A DNA stretch of 64,000 nt from Paulinella micropora (taxonomy: Eukaryota; Cercozoa; Imbricatea; Euglyphida; Paulinellidae), in assembly GCA_019918135.1 (NCBI GenBank), contig WBZZ01004845.1, positions 62,001 to 126,000 of the forward strand, read 5' to 3'. Below the pieces are notes generated by a model. It was not told the origin of the DNA and did not search any database. It saw only the letters and a list, made by a program, of their open reading frames with translations. Positions 39,617 to 49,562 of this stretch are shown here, in pieces (position 1 is the stretch's first letter; each line of letters begins with the position of its first letter). Position numbers and translations under genes: made by a program.

Positions 39617-40326
39617 TGGTCTATATAGATTGGTAAAAAAAATTTATGGAAAAATTAATTAATTATTTGATTATTATTGAATTTTAAGAGCGGGTGCGAA
39701 CCCGTGTGGAATACTATCATTTTCATTGATAAACTCACGTCCGCACCATCTTGTTTTATTAACTACTTTTACAACATTCTTTTGATGTTGTATGCTAAAG
39801 TGTTCAATATGTTGTTGTTTGTTTGCTGTTTCTGCTAATATGTATTTTCTTCATTATAAAGTCTCTGGTATTAGTTAAACTTTCACCCTTATCCATTAAT
39901 TCATAAGCGGTTGGATTTAATTTTTTCAAATCCAAACCTTTTCCTCTAAAGTGGAAATGAGTTTTACCTTTTTCTTCATCTTTTTTTACATACTCCAACA
40001 TATATAATTTTGGTGCTACCCATATTCCCCTTATTATTTTACAATCTGTTCCAAGGTCATCATCCATTCCGCCGATTGTTTTATCTCTAAATCTCTTTAT
40101 CTGTTTAATGTTTCTTATGTGGCTTTGAATGCTGTCTGTGTCTGTATAATGATAATCTCGGTCAGGGTCGTTGTCTGGGTTGGCTTCAGCCATATACTTA
40201 TACATAATCCGTCTGCTGTATGCTAGGATAAATGCCCCGTAGTGAGTGGGCTTTGTAATTCTTTCTTCTTTTTCTTGCTCATCTCTGGGAATACCACTGA
40301 TTAGCCATAATTCACCATTAGCCTCT

Positions 40327-40366
40327 TCACAAGTGGCTTCGCCACGTTGCGACGCTCCGCTCGCAA
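40327..40366. repeat. Hairpin repeat (P2) inserted in PolB, copy 1
   Basis: CACAAGTGGCTTCGCCACGT followed by TGCGACGCTCCGCTCGCAAA. It contains the perfect hairpin GTGGC-TT-CGCCAC and a second GCGAC...GCTCGC pairing. In the polymerase frame it adds FASGASQRGEATCEE between EKF and the GELWLISGIPR block, where PLV-2 has a short loop with no repeat. Confidence 0.8.
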
Positions 40367-41861
40367 ACTTTTCAATATCAGTTATTACGTGTTTAGCCCA
40401 GAATTTCCAATACTCGTGATTTTTTGTTATGTATTTACTTACAGAATTAATTGGTCTTTGAATTGTCTTTCCATATAAAGCATTCATAAATAACTTTGCT
40501 AATAAATACTGCGGTGTGCCTTTCTTTGAATTTTGTTTTTCTTAAAGAACTCTAATATGTAATCTTTGAATACTGGTTCGGCTTCTTCTGTATAATAACC
40601 CCGATTGATTTTGACTTGGTAGCCAAGTTCAACCATATTTTCAATATCTACAGAAGTAAGCCATTGGTCTTTCATATCTCTTAACTCCCACTTAAACACC
40701 CCTTACTATCTCTATACGGAACCCGCGGATGTAATATTTTTTTGGAGATATGTAATCAACATTATATATCCAGAGTTTCCCTTTCATTTCTCCTTCACAT
40801 TCCTTATTTCTCCAGTCATAAATAATTCAAGCATTGCAGTTGGATAAAGTGATACTACATCCTCATCAATAAGATAATCTACAATCTCATCAAACCCAAT
40901 TTCACCATTTACGTATTTTTGATATTGCTCTGAAATAAATCGTCTTTTGCTTGGATAAGTTCTAGCGCCATATACAGCCCTTCTAAAATCTTTTTCTTAC
41001 TTTAAATTTGGTAGTTGAATAATATATTTACCATCTATCTTCTTTTTCCATAAATTCCAAGTAAGAGACGAAGTAGATATATAAGCAGTTAAGTTAGTTT
41101 TATGTTCTTTATATATTTGATTGTTTAGTGTGTCGTGTAGTTCCTTTAGTCCCATAACATCTTTTTCTAAGTATGTTAAACATTCGTTTTTTGTTTTGTC
41201 GTCCATCTCTTCCCATCGTTTCGCATTGTCGTGGTCAAAGTCTCCTTTTAACACATTACATCCCGTGTTTCAAGGTTCTTTTTTAGACTTCCCTCAGTGT
41301 GCTTACATAAATCCCAGAATTTTATATTTTTATATTCTAGTGAGATAATAGCACCATTATTCATAAGGGTTGCATTTTTTTTTCTTCTTTTGATAAATTC
41401 TTTTTGTAAGTAGTAGTGGTCAAACTTACTTCCGTTAAAAGCATTAACATATAATTTCGCTTTTGGTTTCCTTTTTGATAAATCATCCGCATATTCAAAA
41501 ATTATATCAAGTAATTTAGGAATACCTGCTACATATTTAAAGCCGATATCCGAAATAGTATAACCAGCTATGTATTGTGTGTGTAATTCGTATTCATTTG
41601 TAAAAAATCTCTAAGTCATAATGAAATACCTCATCTTGATTATTATACTTAGCCTCTTCAAAAGTAGTTAACAAAGACCTCACTTGATTTTCTTTCTTTC
41701 TGAGTTTCGCTCTTACATAAGAAATTCTTTTATTATTACATTTATGATTATTATAATACTCTTTATAACAATCTGGACACTTATTTGTGTTTCTTTTTAT
41801 GAAACTTATATAATGTCCTTTGAGTAGATAACAAAGCACATCTGCTGTTATTAAAGGGTCT

Positions 41862-41903
41862 TCACAAGTGGCTTCGCCACATTGCGACGCTCCGCTTGCA
41901 TAG
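41862..41903. repeat. Hairpin repeat (P2) inserted in PolB, copy 2
   Basis: Nearly identical to 40327-40366 (TTCACAAGTGGCTTCGCCAC, ATTGCGACGCTCCGCTTGCA), in the same orientation, and again translated in the polymerase as a SGASQCGEATCED-type insert absent from PLV-2. Two more diverged relatives lie at 30499-30540 and 34611-34650. Confidence 0.8.
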
Positions 41904-42814
41904 TTTTTGAATGTCTGTTTGCTTGTTGCATCAGTTAATTCAAAATACTTACCTTCAATACAATATTTTTTTAAGATTTCAAAGCCGACTGATAAAGGTA
42001 TCGGAGTATTAGGCTCAAGTTTGAATTCTTATCTAATATCATTACATACTTTTTATTAAGTTTTGATTTTCCTTTCAAAGGTAGTTTTAATATATCCTTA
42101 ACAACATAGAAGAAGAAACAATTATTATCCTTACTCCTTGGATTAATATGAATTCCTTCAGTCGTTTTATTTTTCAGTCCTTACCTGAAGAATTACAACC
42201 TCCTCCGTCTTCTTGGATAATTTGAATATTTATGTATTGAATAATTCGTTCATATCGGCTAGCACTGGATTCGAGATTTTGTTCATTATATAGATATATA
42301 TCACGAAACAGTTCATCAATGTATTTTAACTTATCGGCATTGAAAGTTTTCCATTTATAAAACTTACTATCATCAACATCCGTTATATAAACAAACTTAA
42401 CGTGAATACTCGCCTCGTTTGTCATACCTCTAGTTCTAACATCTCTGACTGCTCTCATAATTGTTAGTTCAATCGCATCCATATCATAAAAGTTTATATC
42501 AAGATTTTTGAAAGGGTATGTAAAGCCATTTATACCTGTATTTCTTATTGGTCTTAGTTCGACAAGTTTTACCTCTCGCTTCTTCGCCTCCTGTGTCTTA
42601 GTTTCCCTTAAGTTCGCCCTTACCTTCGCTAGTTCTACATTTTCCTTCGTTAGTCTGGGCGGTAAAGGTGGTGGCATATTTTACTTTTATATTAGTGTGT
42701 ATATAAAAATAATAAATAAATTAAATTGTTTTACCGATATTATATATATATATATAAAATCTTACTTTTAAATAGAAATTATTTTACATTCGCGGAAAAA
42801 AATTTTTCAACCTT

Positions 42815-42990
42815 TAGGATTTTTCTCTTGCTTTCATTTCTTCATACTCTTTTCCTGTTTCGTTCTTTCAGTGTTTCCTTTCTTCTCATATTTACTTCTT
42901 CGCGGTGCTTATAATAATAAGCGGTGTTGCTTTTTCATTGTTAGCTTTTCGTTTGTCCTCTGGTGTGAGATATTTCTTGTGTCTTCCCAT
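42815..42990 (-). pseudogene. Small basic protein (PLV-1), frameshifted counterpart of 54538-54714
   Basis: Starts MGRHKKYLTPEDKRKANNEK at 42990, then the frame breaks and the helical continuation (YYYYKHREEVNMRRKETLKERNRK) is in another frame. The intact form in PLV-2 has 58 residues. The family looks like a small, highly basic helical DNA-binding protein. Confidence 0.6.
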
Positions 42991-43030
42991 ATCTATATTA
43001 TAAGTAATAATATTTATTTTTTAAATAGTT

Positions 43031-43307
43031 TTACGTTTTATTTTTATTCAATACTATCATAGCCCGTAATTTAAGTTGTGTGATTGCTTCTTCACAAATT
43101 TGCCATTTATGTATATTCAGTTTAGTTGAAGGTTCTTCTAATATTTTGTTCTTTTGTTCTATCCAAAACTTAAAAGCCTTACTATCGTTGAAGCACTTCT
43201 CTTTTTGCGTATTTCTTAATCCTTCTATCGTCCGCTAATGCTTCTGGAAAATGTAATTTGTATAGTTCTTTCATTTCCTTGTCCGCTTGTATCATTATAA
43301 AAGTCAT
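43031..43307 (-). pseudogene. Small helical protein (PLV-1), counterpart of 54221-54493
   Basis: MTFIMIQADKEMKELYKLHF...PEALADDRRIKKYAKREVLQR, then a frame break and YSKAFKFWIEQKNKILEEPS...WQICEEAITQLKLRAMIVL. Same position and orientation relative to PolB as the intact PLV-2 gene. Ends within the conserved AATAAAA(C/T)GTAA tail that begins the repeated intergenic element. Confidence 0.6.
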
Positions 43308-43346
43308 ATTATATATAAGTAATAATATTTATTTTTTTAAATAGTT

Positions 43347-43574
43347 TTACATTTTATTTTTCAAATATCTTTCTATGTCGTCGTTTCTATATGCTATACG
43401 AATTACTTATGACCTCCTATCATAACCTCTTCTTTCTCCGCGAAAAAATCTCTATGTGATTGACTTTTTTCATGTATGTATTTGCTGTATATTCCTATCG
43501 TCTTTCCACAGACACAAGTATATTTTTCTTTAATCTTTTGCTTTCTCCATTCTGTCTTCTTTTGCTTCACTCAT
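43347..43574 (-). pseudogene. Small zinc-finger-like protein (PLV-1), counterpart of 53912-54148
   Basis: Frames give MSEAKEDRMEKAK, then KEKYTCVCGKTIGIYSKYIH, HEKSQSHRDFFAEKEEVMIG and a broken end. C-x-C followed by H...H suggests a small treble-clef-like or C2H2-like finger, of a type frequent in polinton-like and giant viruses. Two frame breaks. Confidence 0.55.
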
Positions 43575-43607
43575 TGTTTGTAATCTGTATTTTTATTATC
43601 TTCTTCG

Positions 43608-43798
43608 TATTTTGAATACTTCCTTTTCGTAAAATTCCCTCGCTTGCTTTTCTACTTCTTCCTTTGTTTTCTTTTTTCCTATGTAAAATACCTTTCTTTT
43701 TTGTTCGCCATTTTCTCTCCATCTAGCATCAATTTCATTCTTCTTAATACATACTCCACCTTTTGAAACTTTTCTGATTGTTCTCTCACTTATTCTAT
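43608..43798 (-). pseudogene. Fragment of a basic DNA-binding-type protein (PLV-1)
   Basis: Open minus frame without a Met: YRISERTIRKVSKGGVCIKK, NEIDARWRENGEQKRKVFYI, GKKKTKEEVEKQAREFYEKE, ending KIRRR and TAA. The pattern (W-R/K-x-N-G-x-x-x-x-K-x-F...T-x-E-E...A) resembles AP2/HNH-associated domains of viral homing nucleases, but the match is weak. No counterpart seen in PLV-2, which begins with a different finger at the same relative place. Confidence 0.4.
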
Positions 43799-43850
43799 AT
43801 TATGTCAGTTTTGCTGCTGCTCCTCGCTCACATGAGAGTAGCAGACGCGA

Positions 43851-43910
43851 GCGCGGAAGAGGCGGGCGCGGAAGAGGCGGGCGCGGAAGAGGCGGGCGCG
43901 GAAGAGGCAG
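43851..43910. repeat. GC-rich 15-bp minisatellite at the end of PLV-1
   Basis: Four units of GCGCGGAAGAGGCGG, the last imperfect, within an otherwise very AT-rich region. The + strand frame starting at 43802 reads as a short hydrophobic leader followed by EEAGA repeats. Another + frame reads as RGG-type repeats ending in four Arg. Neither is proven; I list it as a repeat. Confidence 0.8.
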
Positions 43911-44040
43911 GCCGAGGCAGGATCACCCTCGACGTCGTCGTTAGTCATTAAAAAAATTTCACTCACTGAAACCGTTATGAAATTTTAATTTTTTTATTTG
44001 AAAGTTTGAATATTAAAGTTTAATATATTATTATTCAAAA

Positions 44041-44331
44041 ACAATAAACTGATGATTTTGTGTGAAAAAACCACGAAAAAGTTATTTTCCTACACTTTGA
44101 CTTAGAGCGTGGATGGTTTTTGCTCACAGTCGCAAAATCCAACCGTTAACCGTTTCCCCTACTTAAAATTTCAATTTTTTTTCAAAAGAAATTATATATT
44201 TATCATCTACTACAATAAACTGATTATTTTGTGTGAAAAAACCACGTAAAAATCATTTGCCTACATTTCGACTTAGAGCGCGGATGATTTTTGCTCACAG
44301 TCACAAAATCCAACCGTTAAACGTTTCCCCT
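44041..44331. repeat. Tandem 120-bp repeats near the right end of PLV-1
   Basis: 44041-44160 and 44212-44331 are about 90 percent alike by eye. Both start ACAATAAACTGAT(G/T)ATTTTG, contain GTGTGAAAAAACCACG, CTTAGAGCG and TTTTTGCTCACAGTC, and end CAACCGTTAA(C/A)CGTTTCCCCT. The period is 171 bp. They lie between the last PLV-1 gene and Cop-D, so are candidates for terminal or origin repeats. I found no reverse-complement copy at the left end. Confidence 0.75.
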
Positions 44332-44413
44332 GTTTCAGAATTTGAATTTTTTTAAATATATATTTATCATCTACTATTCATATGGTAATGATTTATGATG
44401 TTAGGACAAAGTT

Positions 44414-46697
44414 CTAATAACGTTGAAATTTCTGCAAAAAATTCAGGAAGACATTTTGCATTATATCCCGTTGCTCTTCCTCATATTCTTGCGTACTCAT
44501 GTTCTCTTCTTCATCAACTTGAATCGGCGGGGTGTTCGGTGGCTTCTTCTCTTCCTCCGTAGTACGGGGCACCATATCACCTTCCCCTTGCTGCTCCACC
44601 GTTATGACAGTACGCTCCTCTTCCCACAGGCCCACACGTCTTACGTCAGATGTCGACTCCCTTTGTCCCGTCTGCCCAGACCCAGCCCCACCGTCCGTAC
44701 CCGGTCCAGTGGCCGATGTATTAGACATAGCCCTAAGACGTGCCAGTGCGTCTTTCCTTTCCTCTTCCGTCGAAGCTCGCTGGTAGACCCAGGGGAAGAA
44801 ACGTTCTTTAGCACGCAACAGGGTGCGTTCCCGCTCCGTTCTCGCGTGCTTCTTCGCATCCTGAAGCGCCCTCCAACTCGTTTCGATGTATTCCTTCGCT
44901 CCACTTGGCGGCCCCATCATCAACAATATGTCGTTGTACCTTGGTTGCAACGCCCTTGCCCGATCGCTCATCTCCTGTTGAACGTGACAGTAACGTAGTA
45001 GCATCCGGTATGCCACGTCCGCTCGACGCAGGGTTTCGATCAGACCGTGAGGCCCTAGCCCACGAGGCTCCTGACGGCCCACAACTTTCGTCCAATCTTC
45101 CTTCCTTTCCTCTTGCGTCAACTTGCAGAACGCCTTATGCGCAGGCCAGTCCAGTTGCTGACAAGTCCTGTTGCAGTACACCACCATCTTACACTTCGAA
45201 CACAGCTTGCGTCTCTCACTTTGGGTGACACTGCAGGCTTCGCACTCTGGAGGAATCGGTGTCTCTTTGTCGCAGGGCTCCTCCTCTTCCAGTCCAATCG
45301 CCCAATGTTCCCAGTCGGCGGGCACAATCCGAATGTTGTAATACCAACTCCACCAGTGGAGCTCAGCCCTGGGCGCGCTGTTAAACACTGTTCTGATGTC
45401 AGCAATGTTTACCTTCCCGTTGGTAGTTGCACCATCATCTTCTCTTTCCGACAGGCCAACATACATGAACGGTGTGTTTCGTTGCGCCATATATGAGCGT
45501 CCCATCACTTTGCCCTTCTTCCCATGCACCGGCCTCAGCCCCCCGCCGTCTGCCGCAGGAGCCAAGTACACATCGTCGTCCACTCTTCTTGGAACAAGCT
45601 GCATCTTTGACTCCCTTTCTCTTAGAACGAAAGCCATACACGGCACTGCCGCGGCAGGAGCATTCTTCCCTGCATTCGTTGCTTGACGCCTTTGGTCCCT
45701 TCCGCCAGTCGCCACTGCATCCTCTTTCGGTTTCTTGGGAAATTTCTTGCGGTACCGGTCCTTGAGCGTTGGACATGCTTTTCCGACGTGTTCATGTCCC
45801 GGAATGCGACACTTCTCCATACATCGGAAGTACTTGTGGTTAGAATCTTGGAGCAATTGTAGCACTCCATCTTTGGCCTGTCGCCTTTACCACCCTTGTC
45901 CCCTTTGTCGCTCCTCCTTCGCTTGACCACCCGCCCACATTGTCGCCTCCTCTTTCGTAGTCATCTTCTGCGCCTCATTGGCAATGACTCTCCGTTCGAG
46001 GCCGCCTCAAACGAGTTCCAAGACGCCGAAGGACTAGTGACCTGTGCATCCAGGAACGGTTTCCATATATGCTTTTCCGCACACTTCGCCAGAGCGGTCT
46101 TGATAAACTGCATCTGCAGTGTCTCACTGACCGGTTCGCCATGATCCTCGAGAAACTGTCCCGAAGTTGAGCCATCATGTCATCTTTTGCATTAAACTGC
46201 CAGTTGCTGACAATACTGTTCCTCTTCTGCTTCTGGTGAGCCGCGTTGCCCTGGTACCGCTGACGTAGGATGTTGACTAGCTCCTTCGGTCGAAGCGTAG
46301 CCTCCCTGACCAGATGTCAAACGATCCTATCCGCCGGCGACCCATACTCCAACGCCTTTTTTTATAGCCACATAAAGATTTGCGCCCTTCTGGCCAGTAC
46401 CTTGCGACGTTGTTGCATAGTTAAATAATACCATCCCCGGGCACTCGACCTTGAGCATCGTCATCGCCGTCGTGCTTCCGATCCCCGTCGTTGTCATCCC
46501 TCGCCTTCGATGTCCGACCTCCACGCGAAGACCTCCCGTATGGGCGCAACATATTCCCAGCACTCGACCGAGCTTAAATCCGCCCTCACCTGCGCGAACC
46601 AATCGTCCCATCTTCTCCCCTTGACGCCATCGACGAACGCTGGCGCCTTGCCTTGCAGGACCACGGTCGCCGCATCTCTTGCCGCAGAAGAACTCAT
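44414..46697 (-). pseudogene. Cop-D Gag with zinc knuckle and MYND finger, frameshifted and truncated
   Basis: Starts MSSSAARDAATVVLQGKAPA (46697), nearly the same as Cop-C residue 1 onward. Frame changes occur near 46500, 46320, 46180, 45970 and 45865. The long frame 45865-44414 (483 codons) has NHKYFRCMEKCRIPGHEHVG...CP (nucleocapsid) and CEACSVTQSERRKLCSKCKM...YC...C...H...C (MYND), all ligands present. It ends EEEQRDIMQNVFLNFLQKFQ, where the last ~12 residues no longer match Cop-C. Conservation of the MYND ligands in a separate copy supports the finger being functional in the family. Confidence 0.8.
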
Positions 46698-46995
46698 AAC
46701 CCAGTGTAATGATAAATCCGGTAGCTTAAGGTTGACAGAGGCCGGGTTGAATCAGGGACACTTCAGTTGTTCGATGTGGAACAGATTGTGAGATTTTTAT
46801 TGAGATAGACAAATTGCCACCAATAAAAGGGCGGTAAACTGAGGCACATGGCCTGCTGATTAAAGCAATTGTCATGTTACAGCCTAACATAAATTGTCGG
46901 TGTGGTCCATTGAGGTCAGTCCTATCGAGTTAAAATTATAATATATAAAAGGTAACTGCCGACAGAAATTACTAACAGCTACATTCTGTTGTAAT
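44440..46995 (-). mobile_element. Cop-D: 5' part of a Cop-C-related copia element
   Basis: Minus-strand 5' LTR (46995-46702) followed by a Gag-Pol start at 46697 closely related to Cop-C, through the MYND finger and down to about 44450, where similarity stops before the protease. The 3' two thirds are missing. Right neighbour: a Cop-E-type gag fragment. Left neighbour: the end zone of PLV-1. Confidence 0.8.
46702..46995 (-). repeat. 5' LTR of Cop-D
   Basis: The reverse complement aligns with the Cop-C LTR: near its start TAATTTCTGTCGGCAGTTAC versus TAATTTCTGACAGCAGTTAC, CGATAGGACTGAC in the middle, and TAGC...ACCGGATTTAT then CACTGGGTT at the end, just before the Gag ATG. The tRNA-half-like stretch is present in diverged form. 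Only one LTR remains. Confidence 0.75.
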
Positions 46996-46998
46996 GAG

Positions 46999-47193
46999 GC
47001 AATGCGCAAGCTAAGCCTTTATGTGTCTGTTGCCTTCAAGCATCCCACTCGTCTTGCAGCTGTCATGTTGAAATCCACCAGCCTGTCGGTAGAAGCCATC
47101 ATTCTGGACGCCGCCAGCCTCTCAGGCGTCCAGTTCCCACTCCCACAGCTTCTGAGATTTGGACAATCATCTCAGCAGCTACCATCACATTAG
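46999..47193 (+). pseudogene. Cop-E-type gag fragment
   Basis: ATGCGCAAGCTAAGCCTTTA (47002 onward) encodes MRKLSLYVSVAFKHPT, matching 19389-19436 at about 85 percent in DNA. After KHPT the two sequences diverge, so only about 50 bases are shared. The Cop-D LTR abuts it, suggesting Cop-D inserted into, or was joined to, a Cop-E relative. Confidence 0.55.
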
Positions 47194-47618
47194 CCCGTAG
47201 TCTGTCCCACCACCAGTGCAGACCATACATCCCTCGTAGCTGCAGGTCCCAAGGCATCAACGACTGTCTTGACAGTCTGCGCCGCCCTTATGGATGAAAT
47301 TTGATCAGCCCAACTGTCCCCCGTCAGACGTGCTTGCCAAATCGCCTGTAAATCGTCCATCAGACGAGCAGGTGTCCCAGCAATCACAGGAGTGGTCCCT
47401 CCTGAGGACGAAGCACTAGTGCTCAAAGCCGGTGTCAGCCCCATCCTTTGTACACCGACTGACAGATGCATCCTCAGGCCTCCGACACTACCACCATACA
47501 GTGTAGCATACGGACTTCCTAACATTCTCCTCCTATTCTGCAATGATAACATGTAAGAGTGAGAGAAAGAATAGAGAGATGAGACAAAAACAGAATGCAC
47601 ACAACACACACACAACAC
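47190..47618 (-). CDS. Uncertain ORF, Ala/Thr/Gly-rich, unknown
   Basis: 142 codons on the minus strand. MLGSPYATLYGGSVGGLRMH, then TPVIAGTPARLMDDLQAIWQ, then ISSIRAAQTVKTVVDALGPA. The middle could be a helical domain. The composition is GC-balanced like the copia elements, and the reading frame is the best of six. It might be a fragment of a retroelement Gag or a host exon. The first ~30 residues (Ser/Phe/Val-rich) are probably not coding. Confidence 0.3.
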   Translation of the reverse strand: MLCVCCVHSVFVSSLYSFSHSYMLSLQNRRRMLGSPYATLYGGSVGGLRMHLSVGVQRMGLTPALSTSASSSGGTTPVIAGTPARLMDDLQAIWQARLTGDSWADQISSIRAAQTVKTVVDALGPAATRDVWSALVVGQTTG

Positions 47619-48396
47619 TGCTTCCCAAACAGCTTATATGCTATGTCTGTGTCTCCTTGCTACCTTGTTCAAGTCAAAACCAGACGTGTGTACTCCTATT
47701 TCCTCACACACAATCTGTTTCTATCCCTCTCCCCCTAAGGGCCCAGAGAGTCCAACTAACTTAAACAAAACTTGAAAAAGGTCAACACTTTTTTCTGTTC
47801 GGATTTTCAAGGTGTCAAAAACCACAAGAAAATCAAAGCGAGAAATGCCATTCTTTATTGACACGGAAAATATTTCCGAATAGAATACTTTTACCTATAC
47901 AACGGACGGGAATACTACGGACGGGAATACTACGGACGGGAATACTACGGACGGTAATAAAAGTTAATGGGAACGAAATGAAGGTACAGAAACGACCTTT
48001 GAGGGAGCGTGCCTCTATGGCTGCGTGCCAGCTGAAGTCTGTATGGAAATACGGGTTAGATAGGGCGCGCTCTGAACAATATGGACCTTTATGAACATGT
48101 GTTTCCATGGTATTGTGAAGTCGAAACAGCTGTGGATCAGAGAAAATACTCGTGGAGAAACTAGTAAAGTGGCAATGATATAAATGATATTGGTAATTGC
48201 CAACTGCGTGTGGTAAATATTGGCAATTCCTAATTGAGTCCGTAAATAACGGAATGTTTAGCTGTTAAGACTAAAAAGGTACAACCGAGGAAACACCGGA
48301 TGTATTGTCCTCAATTGTGAATATTATACCGGTTACGAATTAATATTCAAGATATATTCCAGGTAATATATATATATATATAATATAAAAAATAAC
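47619..48396. other. Non-coding stretch with 15-bp tandem repeat and probable Cop-F 3' LTR
   Basis: No gene supported. 47902-47954 carries about 3.5 copies of GGACGGGAATACTAC. From 48397 leftwards (minus strand) the sequence begins TGTTATTTTTTATATTATAT after a polypurine tract and is taken as the start of the Cop-F 3' LTR; it includes TTGGCAATT words like the minisatellite at 13.5 kb. The LTR's other end was not found. Confidence 0.5.
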
Positions 48397-48397
48397 A

Positions 48398-48406
48398 CTC
48401 CCCCCC
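48398..48406 (-). other. Polypurine tract of Cop-F
   Basis: On the minus strand GGGGGGGAG directly precedes TGTTATT, the same junction as Cop-B at 11866-11880. It marks the 3' LTR boundary of Cop-F. Confidence 0.7.
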
Positions 48407-48864
48407 GACGATATATCTGGTGAGAAATATATGTGGTATAACGCATTACGCAGAGGAGAAAAAGTGCAGTATTCTGGTCAATCAAGAATTATGCGTTACG
48501 GTATGGGAAGAAGAAATTCGGATTCACAAATAGCTTTAACATCTGAGTCGGGTTCGTAACATGATAGATCAGGTAATGAAATGGAAGTTAAGATTTGACT
48601 CGTAATAATTTTAACGAATAACTACGGGTAAAATGATAAAATCTCTTCTGGAAAGAAATATGAGTTGCAAGTTACTTACACTTTCGGTTTGTGACTGACT
48701 TGGAAGAAATTGTGCGTAACTCAAACAGGAAGATCGTCAAGTGTCCGCTTACTACAACAAAGGTGGGCACTGGTAGCTATACTTTCAACAAATGGATAAG
48801 TATGGCGTATACTAGCATTAATGGGTGTCTACCGAGAAAACAAAAATGTCAAACGGCTCACGGT

Positions 48865-49562
48865 GACGATTTGTTCTTTGACCGCTGGGCCTTCTTGCGC
48901 GCACGTCTGGGCTGCTGGGTGAAATCCGGGAGTTGTTGGGCGATGCGTTGGTTTGGTAAAACAGGTGGTACGGTGTCTTCGTCGTCAGTTGGACAGAAGG
49001 ACAATCATACTGTTCGTGTGTTGTTGGTGAAGTGGGGTAGGCAGCGGCTTTGTCAAGACGTCTGCCTTGTTCTTGTGTGACTGGATCTAGCTGGAAATTA
49101 TTTTTCCTTCCCTAACTTGCTCCACAATGAAATGATGTCGGATTTCGATGTGGCGTGCACGTGGGCTGCCAAGGCAAGATGATGCAAGTACTGCTTCATG
49201 GTTGTCGCCATACATTACCGACGGTGTGGGGATTGGCAAATTAAGTTCTCGGGCAAAATTCTGGATAGCCAATGTATTACGACATGCTGTCGAAGCCGCG
49301 ATCACTTCCGAGTTCGTGGTTGAAGTCGAGACTGTGTCTTGTCGGCGTCCTCCCCACAGGATGGTGCGGGTGATTTCGTGTACTTCTCCGTTCCTTGAAC
49401 GTCGGGTGAACCGGCAGCGTGCATAATCCTAGTCGTAGTAGGTAAGCAATTGCAGTTGCTTGAGAGGTACGTTGGCCGGGTAGAATAAGCCGCGCTCCTC
49501 GCGCAAGTGACGGTAGATGCGCGACGTGAGGGCGTAAGCAATATAGGGTGCACTGCTGGCAT
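48865..49562 (-). pseudogene. Cop-F RNase H and C-terminal tail
   Basis: Minus frames 49562-49302 and 49305-49087 hold RNase H: IAASTACRNTLAIQNFAREL (Glu region is poor), VMYGDNHEAVLASS (acidic residue), SPRARHIEIRHHFIVEQVRE. The tail FTQQPRRARKKAQRSKNKSS ends near 48865 and resembles the Cop-B tail. Frameshifted. Confidence 0.7.

Larger units (their letters stand above)
39674..42677 (-). pseudogene. Protein-primed DNA polymerase B (PLV-1), multiply broken
   Basis: The start MPPPLPPRLTKENVELAKVR (42677) and the end ...NDSIPHGFAPALKIQ (39674) match PLV-2. Recognisable blocks: HYDLEIF (exo I), LYVNAFNGSKFDHYYLQKE (exo II), CLTYLEKDVMGLKELHD (exo III), DEDVVSLYPTAML (motif A), MNALYGKTIQRPI (motif B) and HYTDTDSIQSH (motif C with D-x-D). 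Frame breaks occur near 42170, 41840, 41590, 41260, 40990, 40700 and 40490. Two copies of a GC-rich hairpin repeat are embedded in frame (40327-40366 and 41862-41903). The enzyme would copy the genome from a terminal-protein primer. Confidence 0.85.
22850..44420. mobile_element. PLV-1: Polinton/Maverick-type endogenous DNA virus (about 21.5 kb)
   Basis: An AT-rich block between GC-balanced copia remnants. It encodes the diagnostic Polinton set: retroviral-type integrase, protein-primed PolB, packaging ATPase, adenovirus-type cysteine protease, double-jelly-roll MCP and penton/minor capsid protein, plus a fibre with S74-type chaperone. Morphogenesis genes run on + (26.4-38.7 kb) and replication genes on - (38.7-43.8 kb); the integrase is near the left end. 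Length and gene content fit Polintons (usually 15-25 kb). Most genes are frameshifted. Termini are approximate and terminal inverted repeats were not resolved. Confidence 0.88.

Noticed and set aside
43802-43945. Secreted EEAGA-repeat protein on the + strand
   Set aside because: Signal-like start is short, two other frames are equally open across the repeat, and no counterpart exists in PLV-2. Kept as a repeat only.
44414-44450. Last codons of the Cop-D frame (NVFLNFLQKFQRY) as true Gag-Pol sequence
   Set aside because: They do not match Cop-C and lie in the AT-rich junction, so probably read-through into other DNA.
48691-49080. 129-codon + frame starting MTDLEEIVRNSNRK
   Set aside because: Lies opposite the Cop-F RNase H tail, which has clear copia similarity on the minus strand.
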